DNA of 64,000 bases from Lachnocurva sp029100405 (GTDB taxonomy: Bacteria > Bacillota > Clostridia > Lachnospirales > Lachnospiraceae): positions 132,141 to 196,140 of the forward strand of contig JBJYZC010000004.1 in NCBI GenBank assembly GCA_046263755.1, read 5' to 3'. This document shows positions 44,854 through 54,021 of this stretch, one piece after another (the stretch's first letter is position 1; each line of letters begins with the position of its first letter). A program made the translations under genes and the position numbers. The notes under the pieces were generated by a model. It made no database searches, was not told where the DNA came from, and worked only from the letters and a program-made list of their open reading frames with translations.

Positions 44854-46665
44854 CTATATTTCCACTCCCGCAAACTGCGAATTATAGAGACTGGTATAGA
44901 AGCCGCCCTTTTTCATCAGTTCATCATGACTGCCCTGCTCAATGATCCGGCCGTCTTTCATAACGAGGATCACATCTGCATTTCGAATGGTCGACAGACG
45001 GTGGGCAACGATGAAGCTGGTCCTGCCCTGCATCAGCTTATCGAAAGCAGACTGGATCAGAAGCTCTGTCCGGGTGTCGATGGATGACGTTGCCTCATCC
45101 AATATCAGCATGGGCGGCATCAGAAGCATGACACGGCTGATGCAAAGAAGCTGTTTCTCACCCTGGGACAGGTCCTCGTCACTGATCATGGTGTCGAGAC
45201 CCTTTGGCATACGGCGGATAAATTCATAGCTGTGGGCCTCCTTTGCTGCGCGGATGATCTCTTCATCGCTGGCATCCGGCTTTCCGAAGGCGATATTCTC
45301 CCGCACGGTTCCGTTCTTGATCCAGGAATCCTGCAGGACCATGCCGTAATTCTTCCGCAAAGATCCCCGGCTGACTTCATTGATCTTCTGCCCGTCGATC
45401 GAGATCGATCCCTGATCGACATCATAGAAACGCATCAGAAGATTGATGAAAGTGGTCTTGCCGCAGCCGGTTGGGCCGACAATAGCGATCTTCATCCCCG
45501 GGTCTGCATGGAAGTTAAAGTCTTCGATCAACTTCTTCGACTTATCATAAGAGAAGGCTACATGAGAAATATCGACCGCGCCGATGGCATGCTCTCTATC
45601 CTTTCCCTCCTCATAGAGCCAGGGATGAAGCAAGGCCTTGGGATCCGGGCTCTCGGAATCGGATTCGATCAATTCGAAGATCCTCTGGGCGCAGGCCATG
45701 GCATTCTGAAGCTCTGTGATCACGGAACTGATATCGTTAAAGGGCTTCATATACTGGTTTGCATAGGTCAGAAGCACGGTCAGCCCTCCGACCGTCAGAC
45801 GACCGGCCAGGATCATACCGGCACCGACAAGAGCCACCAGAGCATAGATCACATTATTGACGGCTCTGGTCGAAGGATTGGTTAGAGAGCTAAGGAAAAT
45901 TGCCTTCTCCGATGCACTCTGCAGGTCTTCATTCAAAATGCGGAACTGGTCAGAAGCCTTCTTCTCATGACCGAAAGCTTTCACAACCTTCTCATTTCCT
46001 ACCATTTCATTGATCAAAGCTGTCTGTTTGCCCCGAACCTCCGTCTGCTTCCGAAAGAGCTTATAGGATCGTCCGGAAATAAATTTGGCAACCAGGAAGC
46101 TGACCGGTGTCAGAAGGAGAACCATGAAAGTGATCTCTATGTTCTTTGAAAACATAAAGCCAAGCGTCACAAAGATCATGACCAGGCCGGAGAAAAGCTG
46201 GGTGAATCCCAGCAAAAGGCCATCCGATAACTGGTCCACATCAGCGATCACACGCTGTACGATGTCTCCGGTGCTGTGGGAATCCAAATAGGAAAGAGGT
46301 AAGGTCTGGATCTTTCGAATGGCCTTGGACCGGATATCCTGTACCGTCCGATAGGTCAGGCGGTTATTGATCAGGTTCATAAGCCAGGTCAATACAGCCG
46401 TAAGAAGGATCAAAATCAGGATCCGAAGGAAAAGCGATCTCATCGGTTGGAAACGAACTTTCCCCGGTCCTAAGACCAGATCGATGGCATTACCGAAAAG
46501 GATGGGGATATAGAGCTGGAGAACCACCGTCACTGCTGCAAGAATCACGCTCAGAAGCAGAAGAAAACGATAGTGAGAAATGACTCGTAAGACTTTTTTC
46601 AGGACTTCCATGCTGGAAGAATCCGCTTTCTTATTGTTCATCATTTTCTGTTTAGACTCTGCCAT
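44854..46665 (-). CDS. Heterodimeric ABC exporter subunit, catalytic half
   Basis: 603 aa from ATG 46665 (AAGGAGG upstream), overlapping the stop of the partner by one base. Six-helix membrane domain then ATPase: Walker A GPTGCGKTT (~395), signature LSQGE (~500), Walker B LILDEATSS with the catalytic Glu, H-loop VAHRLST with His. So this half provides the competent Walker/Glu/His site; its own signature deviates from LSGGQ. Exports an unknown substrate, perhaps drugs or lipids. Confidence 0.93.
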   Translation of the reverse strand: MAESKQKMMNNKKADSSSMEVLKKVLRVISHYRFLLLLSVILAAVTVVLQLYIPILFGNAIDLVLGPGKVRFQPMRSLFLRILILILLTAVLTWLMNLINNRLTYRTVQDIRSKAIRKIQTLPLSYLDSHSTGDIVQRVIADVDQLSDGLLLGFTQLFSGLVMIFVTLGFMFSKNIEITFMVLLLTPVSFLVAKFISGRSYKLFRKQTEVRGKQTALINEMVGNEKVVKAFGHEKKASDQFRILNEDLQSASEKAIFLSSLTNPSTRAVNNVIYALVALVGAGMILAGRLTVGGLTVLLTYANQYMKPFNDISSVITELQNAMACAQRIFELIESDSESPDPKALLHPWLYEEGKDREHAIGAVDISHVAFSYDKSKKLIEDFNFHADPGMKIAIVGPTGCGKTTFINLLMRFYDVDQGSISIDGQKINEVSRGSLRKNYGMVLQDSWIKNGTVRENIAFGKPDASDEEIIRAAKEAHSYEFIRRMPKGLDTMISDEDLSQGEKQLLCISRVMLLMPPMLILDEATSSIDTRTELLIQSAFDKLMQGRTSFIVAHRLSTIRNADVILVMKDGRIIEQGSHDELMKKGGFYTSLYNSQFAGVEI

Positions 46666-48482
46666 CACTCTGCCTCCTTCCAATCAGCCGGTTTCTCATC
46701 CGGGAACTGAGAATAATAGATCTCCTGATAGACCCGGCAATTCTTCATCAGCTCATCATGACTTCCGAGTCCGACCATCTGACCGTCATTTAAGACAATG
46801 ATCTGATCAGCAGAACGAACACTGGAAGTTCTCTGGGAAACAATAAAGACCGTCATCTCCCCTTCCAGACCGTGGATAGCCTTTCGAAGAGAGAGATCCG
46901 TTGCAAAATCCAAAGCACTGGAAGAATCGTCCATGATAAGGATCGACGGTTTTCGAACCAGAGCCCGGGCAATGGTCAGACGCTGACGCTGGCCACCGGA
47001 CAGGTTTCTTCCGTTCTGTTCCACGAAGGCATCCAGACCGCCCTCTTTTCCCTGAACCACTTCCAAAGCCTGAGCCGTTTCAATGGCTTTCCAGAGATCT
47101 TCCTCCGATGCATTTTCATTTCCCCAAAGAAGATTATCCCGGATGCTTCCTTCGAAGAGGACAGCCTTCTGGGGAACCATTCCGATCTTTTGGATCAGTT
47201 GTCCCTTCGGATAATCTCTGACATCCTGCCCCTGGACCAGGACCTTACCTTTACTTACGTCATAGAAACGGGGGATCAAATTGACAAGAGTGGACTTACC
47301 GGAGCCGGTTCCTCCAATGACACCGATGGTCTGGCCTTTTTTTACAGTAAAGTTAATCTCTGAAAGTGCATCTTCTCCGGTTCCCGCATATGCAAAAGAG
47401 ACATGGTCGAAGACTACCGCATTTTCTTTTTCCGCCATCCTTTGGCCGTCTGCATCGTGATCTTCTGTATGGTCCCCGATTGTGTCTTTTTTCCTTTCTG
47501 TCTCTTTCTTCGGATAGGGATACTGCATCGAGGATTCTACAGACAGAACCTTGTTGATCCGATCTGCGCAGGCAATAGAACGGTTGATATTGATGATCAG
47601 GCTGGCAAGCTTGATCAGTTCAATAATGATCTGAGCCATGTAATTATAGAGAGCAACGACATCGCCCTGGGCCATATTTCCATGATTGACCTGGACAGCG
47701 CCGACACGGATCAGAAGGATCGTAGCGATATTGACAATGGCAAAGGTTGCAGGATTCATGAGAGCTGACAGACGACCGACAAATTCATTTATTTTCGTCA
47801 GGGCCTGATTCTCGCGGTCAAACTCTTCTACCTCATCCTTCTCATGATGGAAGGCACGTATGACACGGACACCGGTCAGATTCTCCCGGGTCGTTCCCAA
47901 TAAGCGGTCCAGGGCACCCTGAGTCTTGGCATAGAGGGGAATGGATGCTGCCATAATGCCGAAGATGACCACGCTTAAAACCGGAACCGTAACAACAAAG
48001 ACAAGGGCTGCCTTGACATTGACAGTAAAGGACAGGATCACTGCGCCGACAACAATAAAGGGGCTTCTTAAGAGAAGGCGAAGAACCAGATTCAAGCCGT
48101 TCTGGACCTGGTTCATATCACTTGTCATCCGGGTGATCAGGGTGTCGGTTCCCATGGTATCGAGCTCTGTATAAGACAGATTTTCGATATGATCAAACAG
48201 GGCCTGACGAAGGCCGGTCGTACAGCCGACACTGGCTCTGGCTGCAAACCACTGGGCCGTAAAAGAAAAGCCCATTCCGCTTGCTGCCAGAAGAAGAAGC
48301 AGCAGAAAGCAACGGACTACAAGGGAAAAGTTGTCTTTAGCGATCCCCTGGTTAATGATCTGTGCGACAATCAAAGGGGTGATGAGATCCATCAGGGCCT
48401 CTAAGAGCTTGAATGTCGGCGCAAGAATCGCCTGCCTCCGATAGGGATGGAGGTAGGTCAGGGTTCTTTTTACACCATTCAT
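46665..48482 (-). CDS. Heterodimeric ABC exporter subunit, degenerate half
   Basis: 605 aa. Membrane domain with six helices, then ATPase with Walker A GGTGSGKST and canonical LSGGQ signature, but Walker B ILIMDDSSS carries Asp where the catalytic Glu should be and the H-loop is SQRTSS (Gln for His). This pattern is the degenerate site of TM287/288- or BmrCD-type heterodimers and fits with the deviant LSQGE of the partner. A charged insert (about residues 320-360) precedes the ATPase. Lies 26 bp after the MATE gene. Confidence 0.93.
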   Translation of the reverse strand: MNGVKRTLTYLHPYRRQAILAPTFKLLEALMDLITPLIVAQIINQGIAKDNFSLVVRCFLLLLLLAASGMGFSFTAQWFAARASVGCTTGLRQALFDHIENLSYTELDTMGTDTLITRMTSDMNQVQNGLNLVLRLLLRSPFIVVGAVILSFTVNVKAALVFVVTVPVLSVVIFGIMAASIPLYAKTQGALDRLLGTTRENLTGVRVIRAFHHEKDEVEEFDRENQALTKINEFVGRLSALMNPATFAIVNIATILLIRVGAVQVNHGNMAQGDVVALYNYMAQIIIELIKLASLIININRSIACADRINKVLSVESSMQYPYPKKETERKKDTIGDHTEDHDADGQRMAEKENAVVFDHVSFAYAGTGEDALSEINFTVKKGQTIGVIGGTGSGKSTLVNLIPRFYDVSKGKVLVQGQDVRDYPKGQLIQKIGMVPQKAVLFEGSIRDNLLWGNENASEEDLWKAIETAQALEVVQGKEGGLDAFVEQNGRNLSGGQRQRLTIARALVRKPSILIMDDSSSALDFATDLSLRKAIHGLEGEMTVFIVSQRTSSVRSADQIIVLNDGQMVGLGSHDELMKNCRVYQEIYYSQFPDEKPADWKEAE

Positions 48483-48508
48483 AATGAAAATTCCTTCTTT
48501 TATTTACT

Positions 48509-49867
48509 TCAACATCTCTCAATTTGAAACTTCTGGTCCACTTGCCGGATGATTTTACGATAGGCCAGGAAAGTAAAGAGGCCTGCCCCAACCCAGGCGG
48601 ATGCATCCGACATGGCAACCAGAATGTAGATCCCGGTCAGCATAGAAGAAACGGCAAAAGCCATCCGGCAAAAGAGTTCCACAACTCCTCCCAGCATGGG
48701 CATCAGGCCATAGCCTGCACCCTGCATGGTATTTCGGAAAATGAAGATCATGCCCAGAGGAATGAAACAAATGACGCTGGCGATCATATAGGGCCAGGCA
48801 TAAGGCATGAGCCGGTCTATATTTGTCCCGGCATCGAAGAAAAGATACATGGCCGGACGGAGAAGGAGGAGAGCCAGACATCCGACAATGATCGAATAGA
48901 CCACATCGAGCTTCATCGCAGCCCGGACACCGCCATGAATCCGGCCCACTTTCCCGGCCCCGTAATTCTGCCCGGTATAAGCAGCCATGGTCTGGCCCAG
49001 GGACATATAGCCTTGGCAAAGCAGGTTCTGTACCTTGCTGGCTGCCGTATAACTTGCAACAGCGATCGCTCCGTATGTATTGATCCCGGCCTGGAGAATC
49101 ATGGTGCCGGATGCTGTAATACCAAACTGCAGCGCCATAGGCAGGCCGACCACGAGCTGGCTTCTGGCCATCTTGTAATTCATCCGATAAAAATCCTTCG
49201 GCATATGGAGATCCGGAAGACGAAGGAAAATGTAGACCGCCTCGAGGATCGCCGAAATGCCCTGCGAGACGACTGTCGCAACAGCTGCTCCACGGGTACC
49301 CATCGAGAATTGAATGATCAAAAGCAGATCAAGCCCTACATTTAAGCAGGCCGAAAAGACCAGAAAGATCAAAGGGACCCTGGAATTCCCGACGGCTCTT
49401 AGAAGCGCGGCAAAAAGGTTGTAATAAACCGTGCAGAAGAGGCCGGCGCAGATCACAAAAATATAATCATAGGCATACTGATAGATCTCTTTCGGCGTAT
49501 TCAAAAGATTCAGTATGGCATGCATAGAGCTTGTGCTTACGATCGTAAGAATCAGAATAACGACCGTCGACATGATAAGGGCATTGGAGACGGACCGTCT
49601 TGTCCCCTCCTTGTCTTCAGCGCCGAACCGCTGCGATGTCATCACAGTAAAGCCGGACGAAAAGCCATTGGCCAGACCCTGGATCAAAAACATGATGGTA
49701 CCTGTGGATCCGACGGCAGCCAGGGCATTCTGTCCGACAAATTGCCCGACGATAATCGTATCCGCCATATTATAAAGCTGCTGAAAGACATTTCCGATCA
49801 ATAGCGGAAGTGTGAATTTTATAATAATAGAAAGCGGATCTCCCTCAGTAAGTCTGCTTTTATTCAT
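48509..49867 (-). CDS. MATE family efflux transporter
   Basis: 452 aa, about twelve helices. Start MNKSRLTEGDPLSIIIKFTLPLLIGNVFQQLYN is typical (here only partly quoted: LTEGDPLSIIIKFTLP). Cation-coupled multidrug export. First of a three-gene run with the two ABC exporter halves, all on the - strand. Confidence 0.93.
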   Translation of the reverse strand: MNKSRLTEGDPLSIIIKFTLPLLIGNVFQQLYNMADTIIVGQFVGQNALAAVGSTGTIMFLIQGLANGFSSGFTVMTSQRFGAEDKEGTRRSVSNALIMSTVVILILTIVSTSSMHAILNLLNTPKEIYQYAYDYIFVICAGLFCTVYYNLFAALLRAVGNSRVPLIFLVFSACLNVGLDLLLIIQFSMGTRGAAVATVVSQGISAILEAVYIFLRLPDLHMPKDFYRMNYKMARSQLVVGLPMALQFGITASGTMILQAGINTYGAIAVASYTAASKVQNLLCQGYMSLGQTMAAYTGQNYGAGKVGRIHGGVRAAMKLDVVYSIIVGCLALLLLRPAMYLFFDAGTNIDRLMPYAWPYMIASVICFIPLGMIFIFRNTMQGAGYGLMPMLGGVVELFCRMAFAVSSMLTGIYILVAMSDASAWVGAGLFTFLAYRKIIRQVDQKFQIERC

Positions 49868-49938
49868 AATGATAGTTCTCTTTTAGTCAATGAAATTTTC
49901 AGGAATACGAGTGTCATTTGCCACACAGTTAAAATCAA

Positions 49939-50658
49939 TCACAACTCAGAAACACCCTTGCGGTAGTTCTGAGGTCCTTCCGTGAAGGGTTTCTTTTCGG
50001 CAGTCTTTTGGCTTCCTGTAAGGACCCAAAGAGAAACAGCCGACGCAAGCGGAAGAATCTGGAAGAAAAAGGAGCGTATGCCAAGCCAGTGAGTCAAAAT
50101 ACCGAGATAGACAGCACCGCAATAGAAGAAAATGACGGTTGCCGTATAGAATCGGCCCTGTTCAAAGCTTCGTCTTTTATGATCTGCAAAATAATCCATC
50201 CAGCCAAACAAGGCCTGCTTACAGTTATTGGAGCAGAAAATCGTAGAACAGTTAAATCCTTCTGCTCCGGCAAATACGCCCCATTGAAAGCCTGTCATGA
50301 AGAAAATGGGCCAAAGCCCCATCATATCAGGGATCTCTGCCGGCAGAAGTCCGGTGATCATAATGCAGGCGAATTCCACAAGAAAGCAGATCATCTCCAC
50401 CCGGACCGGTTTTAAAAACCATTTCATGGCATGACTGATGGCCAAAGCAGTCATAAAAAGAAGAAAGGCCATAAAACGATAGAAAACTTCAAACCAGTTA
50501 TCTCCGAGAATGACACGGATCACAAGGTCAGTCAGATTGGCTGTCTGTGCCTGTCCGAAATTTCCCCGCAGCATAATGGCATAGATCGCACAGCCGCCTC
50601 CGACAAATGCCATATTAAGATGAAGAAGCAGGTTCCTCTTTCGTCGAATAAACTTCAC
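49939..50658 (-). CDS. DUF1275 (YoaK) family membrane protein
   Basis: 239 aa, six to seven hydrophobic helices. FVGGGCAIYAIMLRGNFGQAQTANLTDLV and TGFQWGVFAGAEGFNCSTIFCSNN (quoted in part) fit YoaK/DUF1275. Function not established. Starts ATG 50658, 16 bp after argC, so probably cotranscribed with it. Confidence 0.87.
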   Translation of the reverse strand: MKFIRRKRNLLLHLNMAFVGGGCAIYAIMLRGNFGQAQTANLTDLVIRVILGDNWFEVFYRFMAFLLFMTALAISHAMKWFLKPVRVEMICFLVEFACIMITGLLPAEIPDMMGLWPIFFMTGFQWGVFAGAEGFNCSTIFCSNNCKQALFGWMDYFADHKRRSFEQGRFYTATVIFFYCGAVYLGILTHWLGIRSFFFQILPLASAVSLWVLTGSQKTAEKKPFTEGPQNYRKGVSEL

Positions 50659-50674
50659 GATATTTTCCTTTCTC

Positions 50675-51610
50675 TTATTCCAAACCGGTTTCTTCCGGAA
50701 GTCCCAGCATGATATTCATATTTTGAACCGCTGCCCCGCTCGCACCCTTGCCAAGATTATCAAAAAGTGCAGTGATCACTGTCTGGTCTTCATTTCCGGA
50801 AACAAGAAGTTCCAGACGGTTGGTATGGATAAGGGCATTGGCGTAGACCGTGCCAGGATCATCCTCGAAGGGGCGAACCGAAAGGAAATGCGCATTTCTA
50901 TAATAGTCCGCCAAAATATTCCGGATCTCTCTGGCCGATGGCTTACCATTTAAGAGGCGGTTCTCCAGAAGAATCGTTCCGGCCATCCCCCGGTAATAGT
51001 CATCGACGACCGGAAGGAAGACCGGCGGATATACAAGGCCCGTGATCTTCTGCATCTCCGGGAGATGCTTGTGATGGAGGGACCTGCCATAGATACCGGG
51101 TGCCTGAAGCTCCCTTCGAACCGGCTCGGTCTCATAGTCCCGGATCATCTTCTTACCGCCGCCCGAATAACCGGTCAGGGAAAAGCAGGTCAGAGGATAA
51201 TCCCTGGGCAGAATGCCCAGTCGGACCAAAGGAGCCGTTGAAGAAATCAGTCCGGTCGCATGGCATCCCGGATTGGCAACCCTTTTGGATGTCCGGATCG
51301 CTTCACGCTGTTCCTCTGACAATTCAGGAAATCCATAGGTCCAGCCATCCGCCGTCCGATGGGCGGTAGAAGCGTCTATGACTTTGACATCCGGATTCTC
51401 AATCAGAGAAACCGCTTCTCTGGCTCCTTCATCCGGCAGACAAAGGAAGACCAGATCCGCAGCATTCAGGAATTTTTTCCGTTCCGACAGGTCGTGGCGC
51501 TTGTCCTCATCAATGCGAAGAAGGTTCAGATCTGACCTCTTTCCGATCCTTTCATAGATCTCCAGTCCTGTGGTTCCGCTTTGTCCGTCGATGTAAATTT
51601 TCGTTTTCAT
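50675..51610 (-). CDS. argC: N-acetyl-gamma-glutamyl-phosphate reductase, short (type 2) form
   Basis: 311 aa. Third step of arginine synthesis: NADPH reduction of N-acetylglutamyl phosphate. N-terminal GQSGTTGLEIYER for nucleotide binding; catalytic Cys in ANPGCHATG near residue 113; C-terminal dimer interface. The short class is more usual in Proteobacteria but occurs in Clostridia. No other arginine gene is in the window. A possible promoter (TTGCAT, 15 bp, TATAAT at 51660-51634) lies upstream, with suboptimal spacing. Confidence 0.94.
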   Translation of the reverse strand: MKTKIYIDGQSGTTGLEIYERIGKRSDLNLLRIDEDKRHDLSERKKFLNAADLVFLCLPDEGAREAVSLIENPDVKVIDASTAHRTADGWTYGFPELSEEQREAIRTSKRVANPGCHATGLISSTAPLVRLGILPRDYPLTCFSLTGYSGGGKKMIRDYETEPVRRELQAPGIYGRSLHHKHLPEMQKITGLVYPPVFLPVVDDYYRGMAGTILLENRLLNGKPSAREIRNILADYYRNAHFLSVRPFEDDPGTVYANALIHTNRLELLVSGNEDQTVITALFDNLGKGASGAAVQNMNIMLGLPEETGLE

Positions 51611-51705
51611 AATCTTTCTTCTTTCCCTATTCTATTATAATGCAAGCTTTTATCATGCAAGCTTTGCCCTTCCATGCGAATCCAACATTCGAATTCTAGA
51701 AAGCT

Positions 51706-53343
51706 CTACAGAAGCTCCGCAAAGAGTCGTAAGAACAATTGCCAGAGACGTAAGCTATTGCTTCGTCCCGTCTTATAGAATTCCGTCACTTCCCGGCACT
51801 CTTCCATGGTATTTAAGAAATCCTCATGGATCTCTCCCACGACCGGATCTTCTATGATGAGACATCCGTCCTCAAAATGATGATAGAGACTCCGGTAATC
51901 AAGGTTTATGGTTCCTACCGTTGCTGCCACATCATCCGTAACGCACATCTTGGCATGGCAGAAGCCGGGTGTGTATTCGAAGATCCTTACACCATTCCGG
52001 GCTAATCCATTGTAATAGGACCTCGTGATCTGATAGATCAGCTTCTTATCCGGTATACCGGGCGTAATAATCCGGACATCAACGCCCCGTTTGGCCGCCA
52101 GGGAAAGGGCATGACTCATCTCATCCGTGATAATAAGATATGGCGTGATAAACCAGCAGTACTGCTCTGCCTGCTCAATCAGGGAGATATAAACATTTTC
52201 TCCCACATTTTCATTATCGATCGGATTATCGGAATAGGGCTGGATAAATCCCTCTTTGGAAATTTCCGGAAATTTGCCCTCTTCGATCTCTTTCTCTGCC
52301 CGCCTCTCCTCACGTTTTTCAATGGTCTCTTCTTCCCGATTGGCCACCTCTATATAGCGGGCAATGTCTCCCTCGGTATCCTCGAGTTTCTGGTTTTTAA
52401 TGGCATTCCAGTTTTCCAGAAAGATCACCAGAAAGCTCTTTACTGCTTCTCCCTCCAGACGGATCCCTGTGTCCTTCCAGTATCCATAGGGATGTGTGAT
52501 ATTAAAGTACTCATTCGCCAGATTATATCCGCCGGTATAAGCAATTTCACCGTCAATGACTGTAATTTTCCGATGGTCTCTGTTATTCAGAAAGACATTC
52601 AAACCGGGCATGACCGGATTGAAGTCCCGGCAGTGAATCCCATGTGCTTCCATCCGCTTGATAAAGCGTCCGTCCAGAAAGCCGATCGAACCCATATCAT
52701 CATAAAAGATCCGGACGTCCACACCATGCCCTGCCCGCTCCACAAGAATCTTTTCGATGCCCTTCCAGGCTTCCTTGTCTTCGATGGCATGATATTCCAT
52801 GAAAATATAGTGCCTGGCCGATCGCAGGTCTTCTTTCATGGCTAAAAGACCGGCCGAAGCTTCCGGAAAAAATTTGACTTTCGTATTCTGATAGGTTGGA
52901 AATCCGGCAACATTTTCTAGGTAGGAACTGACACCGGCTAAGGAAGGATGCCTTTCCTTTAAGAGTTCATCGGCCAATGGGTCCTTATGGAGATGCGGCA
53001 ACAGCTTCTGATCGACTGCCTCATAGCGTTTTCGCATGATAAAAGTCGATCCGTTCAAGCCGACCAGAAGATACATGACAATACCGAACACCGGAAGAAC
53101 CAGGATCAAAATGATCCAGGGAGTCTTCATGGCACTGGTCTTATGCTGGCCATAGATCAAAAGGACCAGTACCAGACTAAAGACCTCGGTCATATCCCGG
53201 ACCCAGCTCCAGCGGCCGTTTAAGATATTAAAGAAGGAAACAATCAGGGCGATCTGAAGAGAAATTCCGATTAGGGCAAACAATAAACGTCCGACACTGT
53301 TTCTGGTGGCCGTTTTATTCTCTGCCGTCATCTTTTCATGCAT
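51706..53343 (-). CDS. cls: Cardiolipin synthase
   Basis: 545 aa from ATG 53343 (GGAGG six bases upstream). Two or three N-terminal helices (residues ~18-100), then two phospholipase D catalytic motifs: HRKITVIDGEIAYTGGYN and HAKMCVTDDVAATVGTINLD. Joins two phosphatidylglycerols at the membrane. An acidic insertion (EEETIEKREERRAEKE) sits between the two halves. Start overlaps the HD gene upstream by 8 bp. Confidence 0.94.
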   Translation of the reverse strand: MHEKMTAENKTATRNSVGRLLFALIGISLQIALIVSFFNILNGRWSWVRDMTEVFSLVLVLLIYGQHKTSAMKTPWIILILVLPVFGIVMYLLVGLNGSTFIMRKRYEAVDQKLLPHLHKDPLADELLKERHPSLAGVSSYLENVAGFPTYQNTKVKFFPEASAGLLAMKEDLRSARHYIFMEYHAIEDKEAWKGIEKILVERAGHGVDVRIFYDDMGSIGFLDGRFIKRMEAHGIHCRDFNPVMPGLNVFLNNRDHRKITVIDGEIAYTGGYNLANEYFNITHPYGYWKDTGIRLEGEAVKSFLVIFLENWNAIKNQKLEDTEGDIARYIEVANREEETIEKREERRAEKEIEEGKFPEISKEGFIQPYSDNPIDNENVGENVYISLIEQAEQYCWFITPYLIITDEMSHALSLAAKRGVDVRIITPGIPDKKLIYQITRSYYNGLARNGVRIFEYTPGFCHAKMCVTDDVAATVGTINLDYRSLYHHFEDGCLIIEDPVVGEIHEDFLNTMEECREVTEFYKTGRSNSLRLWQLFLRLFAELL

Positions 53344-53983
53344 GCTGTTCCTCCATCATATGATTTTTCTTATGAAAGAAACGTCTCTGCACATCATGGA
53401 GAGATGCGATCTTATCGGCAGCAATCAGGATCCAGCCCTCACGATTGGTCGGAAACATAAAAGTGGAGGGAAACATATGGCGGGCTATATTTTTCTGTTC
53501 CTTCTTCGACAGGTTCGGATAGATCTTCAGTGCCTCCTGAACCGAATCCTTGGGATGCTGAAAATTGGTAACAAAATTGTTCTTAAACTTCTCATGGCGG
53601 CCGATGATGCCGAAATCATGAAGGAGGGTGATCCGGATCACTTCTTCCTTATTCACACGGATCCCGTGTTTTTCCAGTAATTCTGCGATATGCAGACCAA
53701 CCTCGCTGACTTCCATGGTATGCCCGGCTACCGTATTGTTATAGTGGTGAATCTGTGTCCGGGCCTTTTCAAAAAGTTTCGAATCCAGAACATCTCTGCC
53801 CACTCTTTCAATGATCAGCTGCCGTCTCTTCCTTTCAAACAAACGGACTGCCGTCTTGTTGGAAGCTGCCTTCTCTAAAAGGTCGGTTTCCCGTCTTTCT
53901 TCCCTGGCAAAAGCTTCTGCTTCGCTTTTTGAAACAAGAGCGATCGGATGCTTTTCAATAACTGCGCTTGCACTTGCTTTCAT
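53336..53983 (-). CDS. HD domain phosphohydrolase
   Basis: 215 aa. Metal-binding pattern His (GHTMEVSEVG), HD (LLHDFGIIG) and Asp (AADKIAS) of an HD fold; N-terminal ~80 residues are helical and charged. Substrate unknown; HD proteins often cut nucleotides or phospholipid-linked phosphates. Coupled to cls by an 8-bp overlap; 38 bp after a second HD-containing gene. Confidence 0.85.
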   Translation of the reverse strand: MKASASAVIEKHPIALVSKSEAEAFAREERRETDLLEKAASNKTAVRLFERKRRQLIIERVGRDVLDSKLFEKARTQIHHYNNTVAGHTMEVSEVGLHIAELLEKHGIRVNKEEVIRITLLHDFGIIGRHEKFKNNFVTNFQHPKDSVQEALKIYPNLSKKEQKNIARHMFPSTFMFPTNREGWILIAADKIASLHDVQRRFFHKKNHMMEEQHA

Positions 53984-54021
53984 GGCTTTGCTTCTTTCTG
54001 AACTAACACTGTCTTCCGGAA

